A DNA stretch of 64,000 nt from Luteimonas gilva (GTDB taxonomy: Bacteria > Pseudomonadota > Gammaproteobacteria > Xanthomonadales > Xanthomonadaceae): assembly GCF_005239095.1 (NCBI RefSeq), contig NZ_SZUA01000003.1:372001-436000 (forward strand), read 5' to 3'. A model generated the notes under the pieces. The model was given only the letters and a program-made list of their open reading frames with translations, made no database searches and had not been told where the DNA came from. Made by a program: the position numbers and the translations under genes. Numbering within the stretch: the stretch's first letter is position 1; every line of letters starts with the position of its first letter. Shown in pieces: positions 40,027-53,749 of the stretch.

Positions 40027-42069
40027 ATGAGCGAAATGACCTACAAGACCAAAACCCGCGCCGACCATCCGGCGCTGATCGATGCCGCCGCGTTCCGGCA
40101 GGCTTTGATCGAATCCTTCGTCAAGCTCGCGCCGCAGCACCTGGTCAAGAGTCCGGTGATGGCGGTGGTGATGCTCGGTACGATCCTGGGGGCGCTGATT
40201 TCCCTGTTCGGCACCGGCAATGCCGGGTTCGGCTGGGCGGTGACGGCGATCTTGTTCGTCACCGTGCTGTTCGCCAACTTCGCCGAAGCGGTGGCCGAAG
40301 CGCGCGGCCGCGGCCAAGCGGCGTCGTTGCGCGCTGCGCGCCGCGACCTGACCGCACGCAAGCTCGACGGCGGGGTCGGCAGCGAGAAGCAGGTGCCCGC
40401 GGCGCAACTGCGCCCCGGCGATCTGGTGATCGTGTCCGCCGGCGAACTGATCCCCGCCGACGGCGAGATCGAGCGCGGCGTCGCCACGATCAACGAATCC
40501 GCCGTCACCGGCGAATCCGCGCCGGTGCTGCGCGAAGCCGGTACCGACCGTTCCGGCGTGATCGGCGGCACCAAGGTGCTGTCCGACGAAATCATCGTCC
40601 GGGTCACCGCCGAACCGGGCCACAGCTTCCTCGACCGCATGATCGCGCTGGTGGAAGGCGCCAACCGGCAGAAGACGCCGAACGAAATCGCGCTGACCAT
40701 GCTGCTGGCGGCGATGACGCTGACCTTCCTGATCGTCTGCGCCACGTTGCCGGCGCTCGGCGCCTTCGTCGGCGTGAAGGTCGATACGCTGCTGCTGATC
40801 GCGCTGCTGGTGTGTCTGATCCCGACCACGATCGGCGGCTTGTTGCCGGCGATCGGCATCGCCGGCATGAACCGCGCACTGTCGGCGAACGTGCTGGCGA
40901 AATCGGGCAAGGCGGTGGAAGTGGCGGGCGACGTCGACGTGCTGCTGCTCGACAAGACCGGCACCATCACCCACGGCGACCGCCAGGCCACGGCGTTCCA
41001 TCCGCTGGCCGGCGTCGACGCCTCGCAACTGCGCGACGCGGCATTGCTGTCGTCGCTGGCCGATCCGACGCCGGAAGGCAAATCGATCGTCAAGCTGGCG
41101 CGCGAGCAGGGCAGCACGGTGCCCGAGCCGGAGCGCGCGAACTATGTGCAGTTCAGCGCACAAACCCGCATGTCGGGCGTCGACGTGGATAACCGCAGCA
41201 TCCGCAAAGGCGCCGGCGATTCGATCGTCAAACACGTGCAATCGCTGGGCGGCCAGGCCGTGCCGGAACTGATGGCGCGCATCGACCAGGTCGCGCGCAG
41301 CGGCGCTACGCCGCTGGTGGTCGCCGAAGGCCGGCATCTGCTCGGCGTGGTCGAACTGTCCGACGTGGTCAAGCACGGCGTGAAGGAACGCTTCGCCCGG
41401 CTGCGCGCGATGGGCGTGCGCACGGTGATGATCACCGGCGACAACCCGCTCACCGCGGCCGCGATCGCCGCCGAAGCCGGCGTCGACGATTTCATCGCCG
41501 AGGCCACGCCCGAGGACAAGCTCGCCCGCATCCGCGCCGAACAGGCCGGCGGGCGCTTGATCGCGATGGTCGGCGACGGCACCAACGATGCGCCGGCGCT
41601 GGCCCAGGCCGACGTCGGCCTGGCGATGAATTCCGGCACTCAGGCCGCGAAGGAAGCCGGCAACATGGTCGATCTCGACTCGGATCCGGCCAAGCTGCTC
41701 GCCGTGGTCGAAGTCGGCAAGCAGCAGCTGATCACGCGCGGCGCGCTGACCACGTTCTCGCTGGCCAACGACGTATCCAAGTATTTCGCGATCCTGCCGG
41801 CGATCTTCGCCGCGGCGATCCCGCAGATGGCTGCGTTGAACGTGATGCACCTGTCCAGCCCGACGAACGCGGTGCTGGCGGCGCTGATCTTCAACGCGTT
41901 GATCATCCCGGCTTTGATCCCGCTGGCCTTGCGCGGCGTGCGCTTCAAGCCGGCCAGCGCGGTTTCGCTGCTGCGCCGGAACATGCTGGTGTACGGCGTG
42001 GGCGGCGTGATCCTGCCGTTCGTCGGGATCAAGCTGATCGATATAGCGTTGTCGGTTCTAGGTATGTAA
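40027..42069 (+). CDS. kdpB: KdpB, P-type ATPase subunit
   Basis: A 680-residue P-type ATPase that powers potassium import. The phosphorylation aspartate is D309 in D-K-T-G-T-I-T-H. The actuator loop is T-G-E-S at 161-164, whose serine is the site of inhibitory phosphorylation in E. coli KdpB. The hinge [10 protein letters not shown] is present. Membrane helices are as in the family. The gap to kdpC is 168 bases and is filled by a palindromic element, unusual within a tightly packed operon. Confidence 0.97.
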   Translation: MSEMTYKTKTRADHPALIDAAAFRQALIESFVKLAPQHLVKSPVMAVVMLGTILGALISLFGTGNAGFGWAVTAILFVTVLFANFAEAVAEARGRGQAASLRAARRDLTARKLDGGVGSEKQVPAAQLRPGDLVIVSAGELIPADGEIERGVATINESAVTGESAPVLREAGTDRSGVIGGTKVLSDEIIVRVTAEPGHSFLDRMIALVEGANRQKTPNEIALTMLLAAMTLTFLIVCATLPALGAFVGVKVDTLLLIALLVCLIPTTIGGLLPAIGIAGMNRALSANVLAKSGKAVEVAGDVDVLLLDKTGTITHGDRQATAFHPLAGVDASQLRDAALLSSLADPTPEGKSIVKLAREQGSTVPEPERANYVQFSAQTRMSGVDVDNRSIRKGAGDSIVKHVQSLGGQAVPELMARIDQVARSGATPLVVAEGRHLLGVVELSDVVKHGVKERFARLRAMGVRTVMITGDNPLTAAAIAAEAGVDDFIAEATPEDKLARIRAEQAGGRLIAMVGDGTNDAPALAQADVGLAMNSGTQAAKEAGNMVDLDSDPAKLLAVVEVGKQQLITRGALTTFSLANDVSKYFAILPAIFAAAIPQMAALNVMHLSSPTNAVLAALIFNALIIPALIPLALRGVRFKPASAVSLLRRNMLVYGVGGVILPFVGIKLIDIALSVLGM

Positions 42070-42078
42070 CGGAGAAGG

Positions 42079-42212
42079 TCTCCCCCTTTAAAAAAGGGGG
42101 GTCGAGGGGGATTGCTTTTTGATCTTGCCTTCTGGGTTTTCCGAAAAAAGCAAGATCAAAAAGCAAATCCCCCATCCGCCTTCGGCGGATTCGCCCTCTT
42201 TCCAAAGGGGGC
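42079..42212. repeat. palindromic element between kdpB and kdpC
   Basis: 23-24-base arms (42106-42128 and 42150-42173, one extra A) read GGGGGATTGCTTTTTGATCT at the outer side. CCCCCTTT/AAAGGGGG stems flank them at 42082-42100, and CGCCTTCGGCG and CCTCTTTCCAAAGGGGG segments follow. It is a dispersed repeat rather than a terminator required by kdp. Confidence 0.8.
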
Positions 42213-42237
42213 AACAGCAAAAGATTTGGAGAAAGAA

Positions 42238-42831
42238 ATGAACGCAAAAACGGAATTCTTGATCGACGGCAGCGGCGGCCTGCGTCCCTCGCTCGGCTTG
42301 GCGCTGGCATCGCTCCTGGTAATGGGCCTGCTGTATTCCTTGGCCGGCGCCGGTCTCGGCCGGGTGCTGTTCCCTCATCAAGCCACTGGCAGCATCGTCG
42401 AACGCGACGGCAAAGCGGTCGGTTCGGCGCTGATTCCGCAGCCGTTCGTCGCCGACGGCTATTTCCAGGCCCGGCCGAGCGGAGCGAATTACGATCCGAT
42501 GGCCGCTGCCGGCAGCAACCAAGCGCGTAGCAATCCCGATTTGCGCAAGCGCATCGGAGAAGCCCGCGCTGCGGTCGCCGCGCGCGAAGGGATCGCGCCG
42601 GAACGCGTGCCGATTGAGCTGATCACCCAGTCCGGCGGCGGGCTGGATCCGCACATCACGTCCGAGGGCGCACGCGTGCAGGCGGCGCGGGTGGCGAAGG
42701 CGCGCGGAATGTCGGATGCGCAAGTCGAAGCATTGATCGTGCAGCACACCGAAGGCCCGCAATTCGGTCTGTTCGGACAGCCGCGCGTGAACGTGCTGGA
42801 ATTGAACCTGGCGTTGGACGCGATGAAATGA
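42238..42831 (+). CDS. kdpC: KdpC, accessory subunit of the potassium ATPase
   Basis: A 197-residue protein with one N-terminal membrane helix (L-A-L-A-S-L-L-V-M-G-L-L-Y-S-L-A-G) and a periplasmic domain containing F-Q-A-R-P-S, L-I-T-Q-S-G-G-G-L-D-P-H-I and V-N-V-L-E-L-N-L-A-L. KdpC stabilises the complex and raises potassium affinity. The true start is M-N-A-K-T at 42238 with GGAGAAAGA upstream. A frame open from 42112 runs through the repeat and is rejected. Confidence 0.95.
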   Translation: MNAKTEFLIDGSGGLRPSLGLALASLLVMGLLYSLAGAGLGRVLFPHQATGSIVERDGKAVGSALIPQPFVADGYFQARPSGANYDPMAAAGSNQARSNPDLRKRIGEARAAVAAREGIAPERVPIELITQSGGGLDPHITSEGARVQAARVAKARGMSDAQVEALIVQHTEGPQFGLFGQPRVNVLELNLALDAMK

Positions 42832-42841
42832 TTGCTCCAAG

Positions 42842-42942
42842 CCGTCATCCCGGCGAAAGCCGGCGCCGCCGACTTCGCTCTACGATTGCGATGCGACCCA
42901 TCACGACGTCAGCCTGGGCCCCGGCTTTCGCCGGGATGACGG
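42842..42942. repeat. CCGTCATCCCGGCGAAAGCC palindrome between kdpC and kdpD
   Basis: Perfect 22-base arms (42842-42863 and 42921-42942) of a type widespread in proteobacteria. Its right end runs into the ribosome binding site of kdpD (GGAGGGGAAAGA). Confidence 0.85.
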
Positions 42943-42952
42943 AGGGGAAAGA

Positions 42953-45670
42953 ATGCCGAAGCCGGTGGTGTTCGCCGACTTGGACCGCCCGGCGCACAAT
43001 AGCCACATGACCGACGCCCGCGAAACCCAAGCCAATGCCTTGCTCGGCGAGCTGCAGCGCGAACGCGGCGGCCAGCTGAAGGTGTTCTTGGGCGCGGCTC
43101 CGGGCGTCGGCAAGACCTATGCCATGCTGTCGCGCGCCGCCGAACTGAAGCGGCAAGGCGTGGACGTGGTGGCGGGCGTTGTCGAAACCCACGGCCGCGC
43201 GGAGACGGCGGCGCTGTTGGAAGGCCTGGAAACGCTGCCGCGCAAGCCGATCGAGCACCGCGGCTACCGTCTGCAGGAATTCGACCTCGACGCGATGCTG
43301 GCGCGCAAGCCGCAGGTCGCGCTGATCGACGAGCTCGCCCATCGCAACGCGCCGGGCAGTCGCCACGAGCGGCGCTGGCAGGACGTGGTCGAGCTGCTCG
43401 ACGCCGGCATCGACGTCTACAGCACGATCAACATCCAGCATCTGGAAAGCTTGAACGATGTGGTCCACCGGATCACCGGCGTGCGCGTCACCGAAACCGT
43501 GCCCGATGCGGTGTTCGACCGCTTGCGCGACATCGTCCTGGTCGATTTGCCGCCGCGCGAACTGATCGAACGGCTGAAGCAGGGCAAGGTCTACGTGCCC
43601 GAACAAGCCGCGCATGCGCTGCAGGCCTTCTTCTCGGCGTCGAACCTGACCGCGTTGCGCGAGCTGGCGATGCAGACTGCGGCCGACCGCGTCGATAGCG
43701 ACTTGCGCGACGCGCAAACCGCGCGCGGCGCGCTCGGCGTCAGCGTGCGACGCGGCGTGCTGGTCGCGATCGACGGCCTCGGCCAATCCGAATACCTGGT
43801 CCGCGTCGCGCGCCGGCTGGCCGAACGGCGAGACGCGCCATGGACGGTGGTGACGGTGCAGTCGGGCGGTCCTGCCGAAGACAAGCAGCAACTGGAACTC
43901 GACCGCGCCTTCGCCCTGGCGCGGCGCCTGGGCGGCGACGCGGCGCTGGTGCAAGGCGCCAGCGTCGTCGACGCCTTGCTCGATCACGCCGCGCGCATCG
44001 GCGCGTCCACCATCGTGATCGGGCGCACCCGGGAACGCCCGTTCGCGCGCATGTTCAACCGCACGCTCACCCAGCAATTGATCCAGCGCGGCGCGCATTA
44101 CGAACTGACCATCGTCAGCACGCCGGAGGCGCGCGCCCGCGCGCGCCGCTCGTGGCGTAAGGCGAGCGGCTGGATCACGCCCAGCGACGCGGTGCTCGCC
44201 GTGGCCGCCGCCGCTCTCGCTACCGGCTTGGCTTGGCTGGCCGAACGCTGGGTAGGGTTGGGCGATCTGTCGCTGATCTTCATCGTCGCGGTGGTGCTGG
44301 TCGCCTCGCGCACGCGCATGGCCGCGGCGGTGCTGGCGGCGGTGCTGTGCTTCTTGGCCTACAACTTCTTCTTCATCGAACCGCGCTACACCTTGCTGAT
44401 CGGCGCGCGCCAAGGCGTGGCGACGGTGTTCCTGTTCTTGTTGGCGGCATTGGTGGCGGGGCGGTTGGCGTCGAAATTGCGCATGCAGGTGCTGGCGCTG
44501 CGCGCGGCCAACGCGCACGCCACCGCGATGCAGGACTTGAGCCGGCAACTGGCGTCCGCGGCCGACCTGGGCCAAGTCGTGCGCGCGGGGCGCGAGGCGT
44601 TCAAACGCACGCTCGGCTTGGAAATGTGGCTGCGCATCGGCGATCGGGATTTCATCTCCACCGGCGTGCCGGCGCCGGACGACAAGGCCTTGGCCGCGGC
44701 GGCGTGGAGCCAGAAGAACCAGCAGCCCGCGGGCCGCTACACCGATACGTTGAACTCCTCCGACTGGTGGTTCCTGCCGCTGGCCGACGAACGCGGAACG
44801 CTCGGCGTCGCCGGGCTGCGTTTCAACGAAGGCATGCCGAAGCCGGGCCTCGAGCAGCGCCGCCTGGCCGAAGCGATGGCCCAGGAAATCGCCCAGGCCA
44901 TCGTGCGCACGCGCCTGGTCGACGATCTGGAGAGCGCCCGCATCGGCAACGAAACCGAGCGATTGCGTTCGGCGCTGCTGTCGTCGGTGTCGCACGATCT
45001 GCGCTCGCCGCTGGCGGCGATCATCGGCGCGGCCAGCAGCCTGGACAACTACGCCGCGTCGATGAGCGGCGATGATCGGCACGCGCTGTTGGAAACGATC
45101 CGCCTGGAAGGCGAGCGGCTGGACCGCTACATCCAGAATCTGCTCGACATGACCCGTCTGGGCCACGGCGGGCTGACCTTGAACCGCGATTGGATCGGCG
45201 TCGACGAACTTATCGGCTCAGCGGTGACGCGATTGCAGCGTTACCAGCCTGCGGCGCGCTTCCGGATCGCGATCGCCGCCGACGTGGCCCCGATCTGGGT
45301 GCATCCGGCCCTGGTCGAGCAGGCGCTATTCAACGTGCTGGAAAACGCGGCCAAATTCTCGCCTGCGGACGAGGCGGTGAGTGTCGATGCGCGTCGGGTC
45401 GACGGTGCGCTGCGCATCGATGTGAGCGATCGCGGTCCGGGCATTCCCGAGGACGAGCGCAAGCGCATCTTCGACGTGTTCTACAGCGTCGAACGCGGCG
45501 ACCGCGGCCGCGAAGGCACCGGTCTGGGGCTGACCATCTGCCAGGGCATGATCGGCGCCCACGGCGGCAGCGTCGAAGCCTTGCCCGGCCCGGATGGCCG
45601 CGGCACCACGATCCGGATTACCCTGCCGCCGATCGAACCGCCGCCGAGCGCCGCTTCCGCCGATGATTGA
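42953..45670 (+). CDS. kdpD: KdpD, potassium-sensing histidine kinase
   Basis: A 905-residue sensor. Domains in order: the KdpD N-terminal domain with Walker A (G-A-A-P-G-V-G-K-T-Y, residues about 48-57), a Usp-like domain (about 260-380), four membrane helices (about 410-510), a GAF domain, HisKA with the phosphorylated histidine in S-S-V-S-H-D-L-R-S-P-L, and HATPase (E-D-E-R-K-R-I-F; G-T-G-L-G-L). It phosphorylates KdpE under low potassium or osmotic stress. The start at 42953 is chosen for GGAGGGG upstream. ATG 43007 is closer to the family start but has no binding site. Confidence 0.96.
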   Translation: MPKPVVFADLDRPAHNSHMTDARETQANALLGELQRERGGQLKVFLGAAPGVGKTYAMLSRAAELKRQGVDVVAGVVETHGRAETAALLEGLETLPRKPIEHRGYRLQEFDLDAMLARKPQVALIDELAHRNAPGSRHERRWQDVVELLDAGIDVYSTINIQHLESLNDVVHRITGVRVTETVPDAVFDRLRDIVLVDLPPRELIERLKQGKVYVPEQAAHALQAFFSASNLTALRELAMQTAADRVDSDLRDAQTARGALGVSVRRGVLVAIDGLGQSEYLVRVARRLAERRDAPWTVVTVQSGGPAEDKQQLELDRAFALARRLGGDAALVQGASVVDALLDHAARIGASTIVIGRTRERPFARMFNRTLTQQLIQRGAHYELTIVSTPEARARARRSWRKASGWITPSDAVLAVAAAALATGLAWLAERWVGLGDLSLIFIVAVVLVASRTRMAAAVLAAVLCFLAYNFFFIEPRYTLLIGARQGVATVFLFLLAALVAGRLASKLRMQVLALRAANAHATAMQDLSRQLASAADLGQVVRAGREAFKRTLGLEMWLRIGDRDFISTGVPAPDDKALAAAAWSQKNQQPAGRYTDTLNSSDWWFLPLADERGTLGVAGLRFNEGMPKPGLEQRRLAEAMAQEIAQAIVRTRLVDDLESARIGNETERLRSALLSSVSHDLRSPLAAIIGAASSLDNYAASMSGDDRHALLETIRLEGERLDRYIQNLLDMTRLGHGGLTLNRDWIGVDELIGSAVTRLQRYQPAARFRIAIAADVAPIWVHPALVEQALFNVLENAAKFSPADEAVSVDARRVDGALRIDVSDRGPGIPEDERKRIFDVFYSVERGDRGREGTGLGLTICQGMIGAHGGSVEALPGPDGRGTTIRITLPPIEPPPSAASADD

Positions 45671-46418
45671 GCCGACCGCCAGCGCCAACGCTTCCGCGCC
45701 GCCGCCGCGGATATTGGTGATCGACGACGAACCGCAGATCCGCAAGTTCCTCGACATCAGCCTGCGCGCGCAGGGCTATGCGGTGACGCTCGCCGAGAAC
45801 GGGCAAGCCGGCCTGTCGGCGCTGGCCACGCAGGGCGCGGATCTGGTGATGCTGGACATCGGCCTGCCGGACCGAGACGGCCACGAAGTGCTGCGCGAGT
45901 TGCGCGGCTGGTCGCAGGTGCCGGTGATCATGCTCACCGTGCGCGCCGGCGAGGCGGAGAAGGTCGCCGCGCTCGACGCCGGCGCCAACGACTACGTCAC
46001 CAAACCATTCGGCGTGCAGGAACTGATGGCGCGCGTGCGCGGCTTGCTGCGCAGCCACGCCCAGCCGGCCGACGCCGCGAATCCGGTGTTCGACGACGGC
46101 CGTTTGCGCGTGGATCTGGCGCGCCGCGAAGTGGCGCTGCAAGGCGAACCGGTGGCGTTGACGCGCAAGGAATACGCCTTGCTGGCCCTATTGGTGCGGC
46201 ATGCGGGACGCGTGGTCACCCAACCGCAACTGCTGCGCGAGGTTTGGGGGCCGACCCATCAGGAAGACACGCACTATCTGCGTATTCTGGTTGCGAAGTT
46301 GCGGCACAAATTGGGCGACGAGGCTTCGGCGCCGCGGTATATCGTGACCGAACCGGGGGTCGGGCTGCGATTCATCGATGCGGCTGGCGCGGATTCCATA
46401 GCCGGTATTTCTCGATGA
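45663..46418 (+). CDS. kdpE: KdpE, OmpR-family response regulator
   Basis: A 251-residue two-domain regulator. The receiver domain has the acidic pair D21-D22, phosphoacceptor D65 (L-V-M-L-D-I-G-L-P-D) and a lysine in Y-V-T-K-P-F. The winged-helix output domain starts near residue 145 (L-R-V-D-L-A-R-R-E-V; H-Y-L-R-I-L-V-A-K-L-R-H-K-L). It overlaps the end of kdpD by eight bases and should activate the kdp promoter. The TTTAC/TTTAT pair at 37342 is its candidate target. Confidence 0.96.
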   Translation: MIEPTASANASAPPPRILVIDDEPQIRKFLDISLRAQGYAVTLAENGQAGLSALATQGADLVMLDIGLPDRDGHEVLRELRGWSQVPVIMLTVRAGEAEKVAALDAGANDYVTKPFGVQELMARVRGLLRSHAQPADAANPVFDDGRLRVDLARREVALQGEPVALTRKEYALLALLVRHAGRVVTQPQLLREVWGPTHQEDTHYLRILVAKLRHKLGDEASAPRYIVTEPGVGLRFIDAAGADSIAGISR

Positions 46419-46612
46419 CGTACCGCCCTAACACGCTCGGACGATGGCTCCGATGGCTGGTATGGATACTCAGTGCCGCAGCGGTTGGCGCGATCAGGTC
46501 GCTCTACTTTCCTGAAGGCGGGTGGAAGTATGTCGCCGTGTCCGCGTTATTGCTGATCGTTTGCGCCGCGATCGGTTTGGCGGTCGAGAGATTGCTTCCT
46601 GCTCGTAAATAA
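46415..46612 (+). CDS. 65-residue membrane protein at the end of the kdp operon
   Basis: A small protein starting M-T-Y-R-P-N-T-L-G-R-W-L-R-W, with two hydrophobic helices (W-L-V-W-I-L-S-A-A-A-V-G-A-I and V-A-V-S-A-L-L-L-I-V-C-A-A-I-G-L-A-V) joined by a short loop and ending L-L-P-A-R-K. The start overlaps the kdpE stop (ATGA), so it is translated by coupling and belongs to the operon. I know no Kdp component of this kind. It might be an accessory of the pump or sensor, or an unrelated gene. Confidence 0.6.
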   Translation: MTYRPNTLGRWLRWLVWILSAAAVGAIRSLYFPEGGWKYVAVSALLLIVCAAIGLAVERLLPARK

Positions 46613-46694
46613 ACCGATATTTCGGTAGTGGGGAGTCGCTACGGCGCTGCAAATGAAATAGTGTTTCACTAGTCCGCTAGACTAAGCTTGCAGT

Positions 46695-47039
46695 ATGCGC
46701 GCGTCGCCTCTCCCTTTGCGGATGCTCCTGTTCGGACTGCTGATCTTCGGCATCCTGGCCAAGCCCGTGTTGGCGATCGCCTGCGAAATCCACGACGCCA
46801 AGCGCGCCATTGCCGAGGCCTCGCAAGGCGTGTCCGCGACGGCTCCCGAACTGGACCAGGGCGAGGGCTGCTGCGCATTGCCCGATTGCAACGATTGTTG
46901 CGCCCACACCGTCGCCATGCTGCCGACGCTGGCCGTGCTCCGCGCCGAACCGGCCGCGGGGCCGCCCTTGCCCGCGTTGTCGGTGGAGTTCGAACCCGCC
47001 GCGCTCGCGGTCGCTTTCCGCCCTCCGATCCTGGCTTGA
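46695..47039 (+). CDS. CzcI-like Cys-rich exported protein
   Basis: A 114-residue protein with a signal peptide (hydrophobic stretch to A-I-A-C near residue 30) and a cluster C59-C60, C65, C68-C69, H71 (C-C-A-L-P-D-C-N-D-C-C-A-H) suited to metal binding. It lies directly ahead of the CzcC, CzcB and CzcA genes, the place of czcI in Cupriavidus. The size and His/Cys content fit, but sequence identity to CzcI cannot be judged here. A role in periplasmic metal sensing or binding is inferred. Confidence 0.6.
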   Translation: MRASPLPLRMLLFGLLIFGILAKPVLAIACEIHDAKRAIAEASQGVSATAPELDQGEGCCALPDCNDCCAHTVAMLPTLAVLRAEPAAGPPLPALSVEFEPAALAVAFRPPILA

Positions 47040-47094
47040 CGCCGTCCGCCGGCTGCGTGCCGGCCGAACCCGTCATTCCATCGGAGAAATATCC

Positions 47095-48359
47095 ATGTGG
47101 TTGCGCTTGGCGGCGATGGCCGCCTTGTCGTTCGCGCTGCGCGATGCCGCGGCGCAAACGGCGAATACCCTCAGTTTGGACGACGCGTTCGCCCGCGTCG
47201 CCGAAACCCATCCCGATCTGCGCCTGATCCGCAGCCGCGCCGACATCTTGTCGGCCGAACGCGACGGCGCCGCGCTGCGGCCCGCCTTCGTCGTCGGCGC
47301 CACTGCCGAGAACGTTCTCGGCAGCGGCGCGGCGCGCGGCTTCGATAGCGCCGAACTCACCCTGACCCTGGCTTCCGTGCTCGAGCGCGGCGGCAAGCTC
47401 GACGCGCGGCGCGCGCTGGCCCAGCATCGGATCGATGCGCTCGCGGTCGAACGCGAAGCGCGGCGATTGGACCTGCTCGCCGAAGTCGCGCGGCGCTATC
47501 TGGCGATGGTCGCCGCGCAGCGCCAGCGCGGCATCGCCGACGCCGATATCGCCCAGCGCCGGCGCACCGTCGCGGGCGCTAAGCTGCGATTGCAGGCCGG
47601 CGCATCGCCGGAATCGGTGGTGCTGACCGCGCAGGCGGCGCTGGCGCGCGCCGAACTGGACCGCGCCAGCGCCGATCGCCGCTATCTCGCCGCGCGCCAG
47701 CATTTGGCGGCGATGTGGGGCGAGCGCGATCCCGGTTTCGGCATCGTCGCCGCCGATCCGCTGGCGTTGCCGGCGATCCCGGAATTTTCGGTGCTCGCCG
47801 ATGGACTCCAGGCCACGCCCGAACTCGCCCAATTCGCCGACCAGCGGCGGATCGGCGAAGCGCGCCTGCAGCTTGCGCGCTCGGAAGCGTCCGCCGACCT
47901 CGATTGGCAAATCGGCGTGCGCCGCTTGCAGGAAAACGAGGATTTCGCCCTCGTCGCGGGCCTGTCGATGCCGCTGGGGTCCCGCGCCCACGCGCAGCCG
48001 CAGATACGCGCGGCCGAAGCGGAGCTGGCTTCGCTCGAAATCGAACGCGAAGCCAAAGGCTTGTCGCTGTATTCGACGCTGGCTGAAGCGCACGGCCGCT
48101 ACCGCTCCGCGGAGATCGAAGTCGCGCGCTTGCGCGAGGACGTGCTTCCCAAACTCGCCAAGGCCGAAGCCGCGGCCCAACGCGCCTATCGCGCCGGTGC
48201 GATCAGCTACCTGGAATGGGCGCAGCTGCAGTCCGAAAGCACCAATGCGCGCAAGCAGCAACTGGAAGCGGCATTGGATGCGCAACGCGCTCTCATCGAA
48301 ATCCAACGCCTGACCGGCGCGCCGTTCGTCGCCGCGGCGCAAGCACAAGGAATGACGCC

Positions 48360-48363
<4 letters not shown>
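47095..48363 (+). CDS. czcC: CzcC-like outer-membrane efflux factor
   Basis: A 422-residue TolC-type protein. Signal peptide ending A-A-A-Q. Two outer-membrane-efflux repeats of long helices follow, with the strand motifs G-A-T-A-E-N-V-L-G-S-G and F-A-L-V-A-G-L-S-M-P-L-G. The length suits CzcC. It forms the outer-membrane channel of the RND pump. GGAGAAATATCC precedes ATG 47095. The stop overlaps the adaptor gene start (ATGA). Confidence 0.88.
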
Positions 48364-52512
<4,149 letters not shown>

Positions 52513-52515
<3 letters not shown>

Positions 52516-52588
52516 CGCGGGTAAGCGCAGCGCACCCGGGAACGCGCGGCGTCCCGGATGCGGCCTGCGGCCTTACCCGGGCTACGTG
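52513..52588. repeat. GTAGC..GGGTAAGCG dispersed repeat
   Basis: GTAGCGCGGGTAAGCGCAGCGCACCCGGG and an inverted TTACCCGGGCTACG at the far end, with a TGCGGCCTGCGGCC segment between. It separates the convergent czcA and cysA genes and probably serves as a bidirectional terminator. Related to 15548-15594. Confidence 0.65.
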
Positions 52589-53634
52589 CGCGCGGCGGGG
52601 AAAATGCGGTAACGCTGCGGTTCCAAGCCGATGCGGCTGCCGATTTCGGGAAGCACGTCGTCCGGCGCGATCGGCCAATCCAGCTCGAACGGCTTGGCTT
52701 GGCCGTGCAAGCGCAGTTCGAGCGTGATGCGGTCGGCGCGGCGGTGTACGGCGACGACTTCGGCGGACCATCCGGTTTCTGCGTGCAGCACGGCCAAATC
52801 GTGCGGCCGCACGTAAAGCTGCGCTGCGCCGTCCACGACGTGTTCGGCCGGCAGACGCAGCGCTTGCCCGTCGGCGACGAAGGTCCCGGAGTCCACTCGC
52901 CCTTCGAGCGCATTGGCGCGGCCGATGAAATCGAACACGAAGGCGGAGGCCGGTTCGCGGTAGATCTCGTCCGGCGTGCCGACCTGTTCGATGCGGCCGT
53001 CCTTCAGCACCACCACGCGGTCGGCCAGCTCCAGCGCTTCTTCTTGATCGTGGGTGACGAACAGCGTGGTCTGGCCGGTTTGTTCGTGCAGGCGGCGCAG
53101 CCAGCGCCGTAATTCCACCCGCACCTTGGCGTCCAGCGCGCCGAAGGGCTCGTCCAGCAACAACACGGTCGGGTCGATGGCCAAGGCGCGGGCGAGCGCG
53201 ATGCGTTGTTTTTGTCCGCCCGACAGTTGCTCCGGATAGCGGCCGCCGAATTCCTGCAGCTGCACCAGCTTCAGCAACTCTTCGACGCGACGCGCGATCG
53301 TCGTCTTGTCCGGGCGCCGCCGCCGCGGCCGGCTGCGCAAACCGAAAGCGATGTTCTCGGCCACGGTCATGTGCTTGAACAGAGCGTAGTGCTGGAACAC
53401 GAAACCGACGTTGCGTTCGCGCAGGCTGAGCCGGGTCGCGTCGTCCTCGCCGAACAGCACGCGCCCGCTGTCGGGGCTCAGCAGGCCTGCGATCACGCGC
53501 AACAGCGTAGTTTTGCCCGAGCCGGAAGGGCCGAGCAGCGCGACCAATTCGCCCGAAGCCACGTCCAGGTCGACCGCGTCCAGCGCGGCGACGTTCGCGT
53601 AATGCTTGCTCAGCTGGCGGATCTTCAGGTCCAT
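52582..53634 (-). CDS. cysA: CysA, sulfate/thiosulfate ABC transporter ATPase
   Basis: A 350-residue ABC ATPase. Walker [12 protein letters not shown]-loop in [13 protein letters not shown], signature L-S-G-G-Q-K-Q-R, Walker [13 protein letters not shown] and the H-loop H-D-Q-E-E-A are in order. A C-terminal regulatory beta domain follows. [12 protein letters not shown] is typical of CysA. Start M-D-L-K-I at 53634 aligns with the family. ATG 53748 would add 38 residues and abut cysW. Confidence 0.95.
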   Translation of the reverse strand: MDLKIRQLSKHYANVAALDAVDLDVASGELVALLGPSGSGKTTLLRVIAGLLSPDSGRVLFGEDDATRLSLRERNVGFVFQHYALFKHMTVAENIAFGLRSRPRRRRPDKTTIARRVEELLKLVQLQEFGGRYPEQLSGGQKQRIALARALAIDPTVLLLDEPFGALDAKVRVELRRWLRRLHEQTGQTTLFVTHDQEEALELADRVVVLKDGRIEQVGTPDEIYREPASAFVFDFIGRANALEGRVDSGTFVADGQALRLPAEHVVDGAAQLYVRPHDLAVLHAETGWSAEVVAVHRRADRITLELRLHGQAKPFELDWPIAPDDVLPEIGSRIGLEPQRYRIFPAART

Positions 53635-53749
53635 GCCGCGGATCGCGAGGGGGTTTTCAGGATGAACTATCGCAGAGGATGCGGGTGACGTGCTCGTGAA
53701 AAGGGCCGAAGCCCACGTGGTACGGGCGTTGGAGTCCATAAGATTCATG

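Noticed and set aside
39994-41850. 618-codon open frame antisense to kdpB
   Set aside because: His/Gln/Arg-rich shadow sequence. kdpB has all P-type ATPase motifs in the opposite frame.
42112-42237. N-terminal extension of KdpC
   Set aside because: The open stretch lies inside a dispersed palindrome. The family start and ribosome binding site are at 42238.
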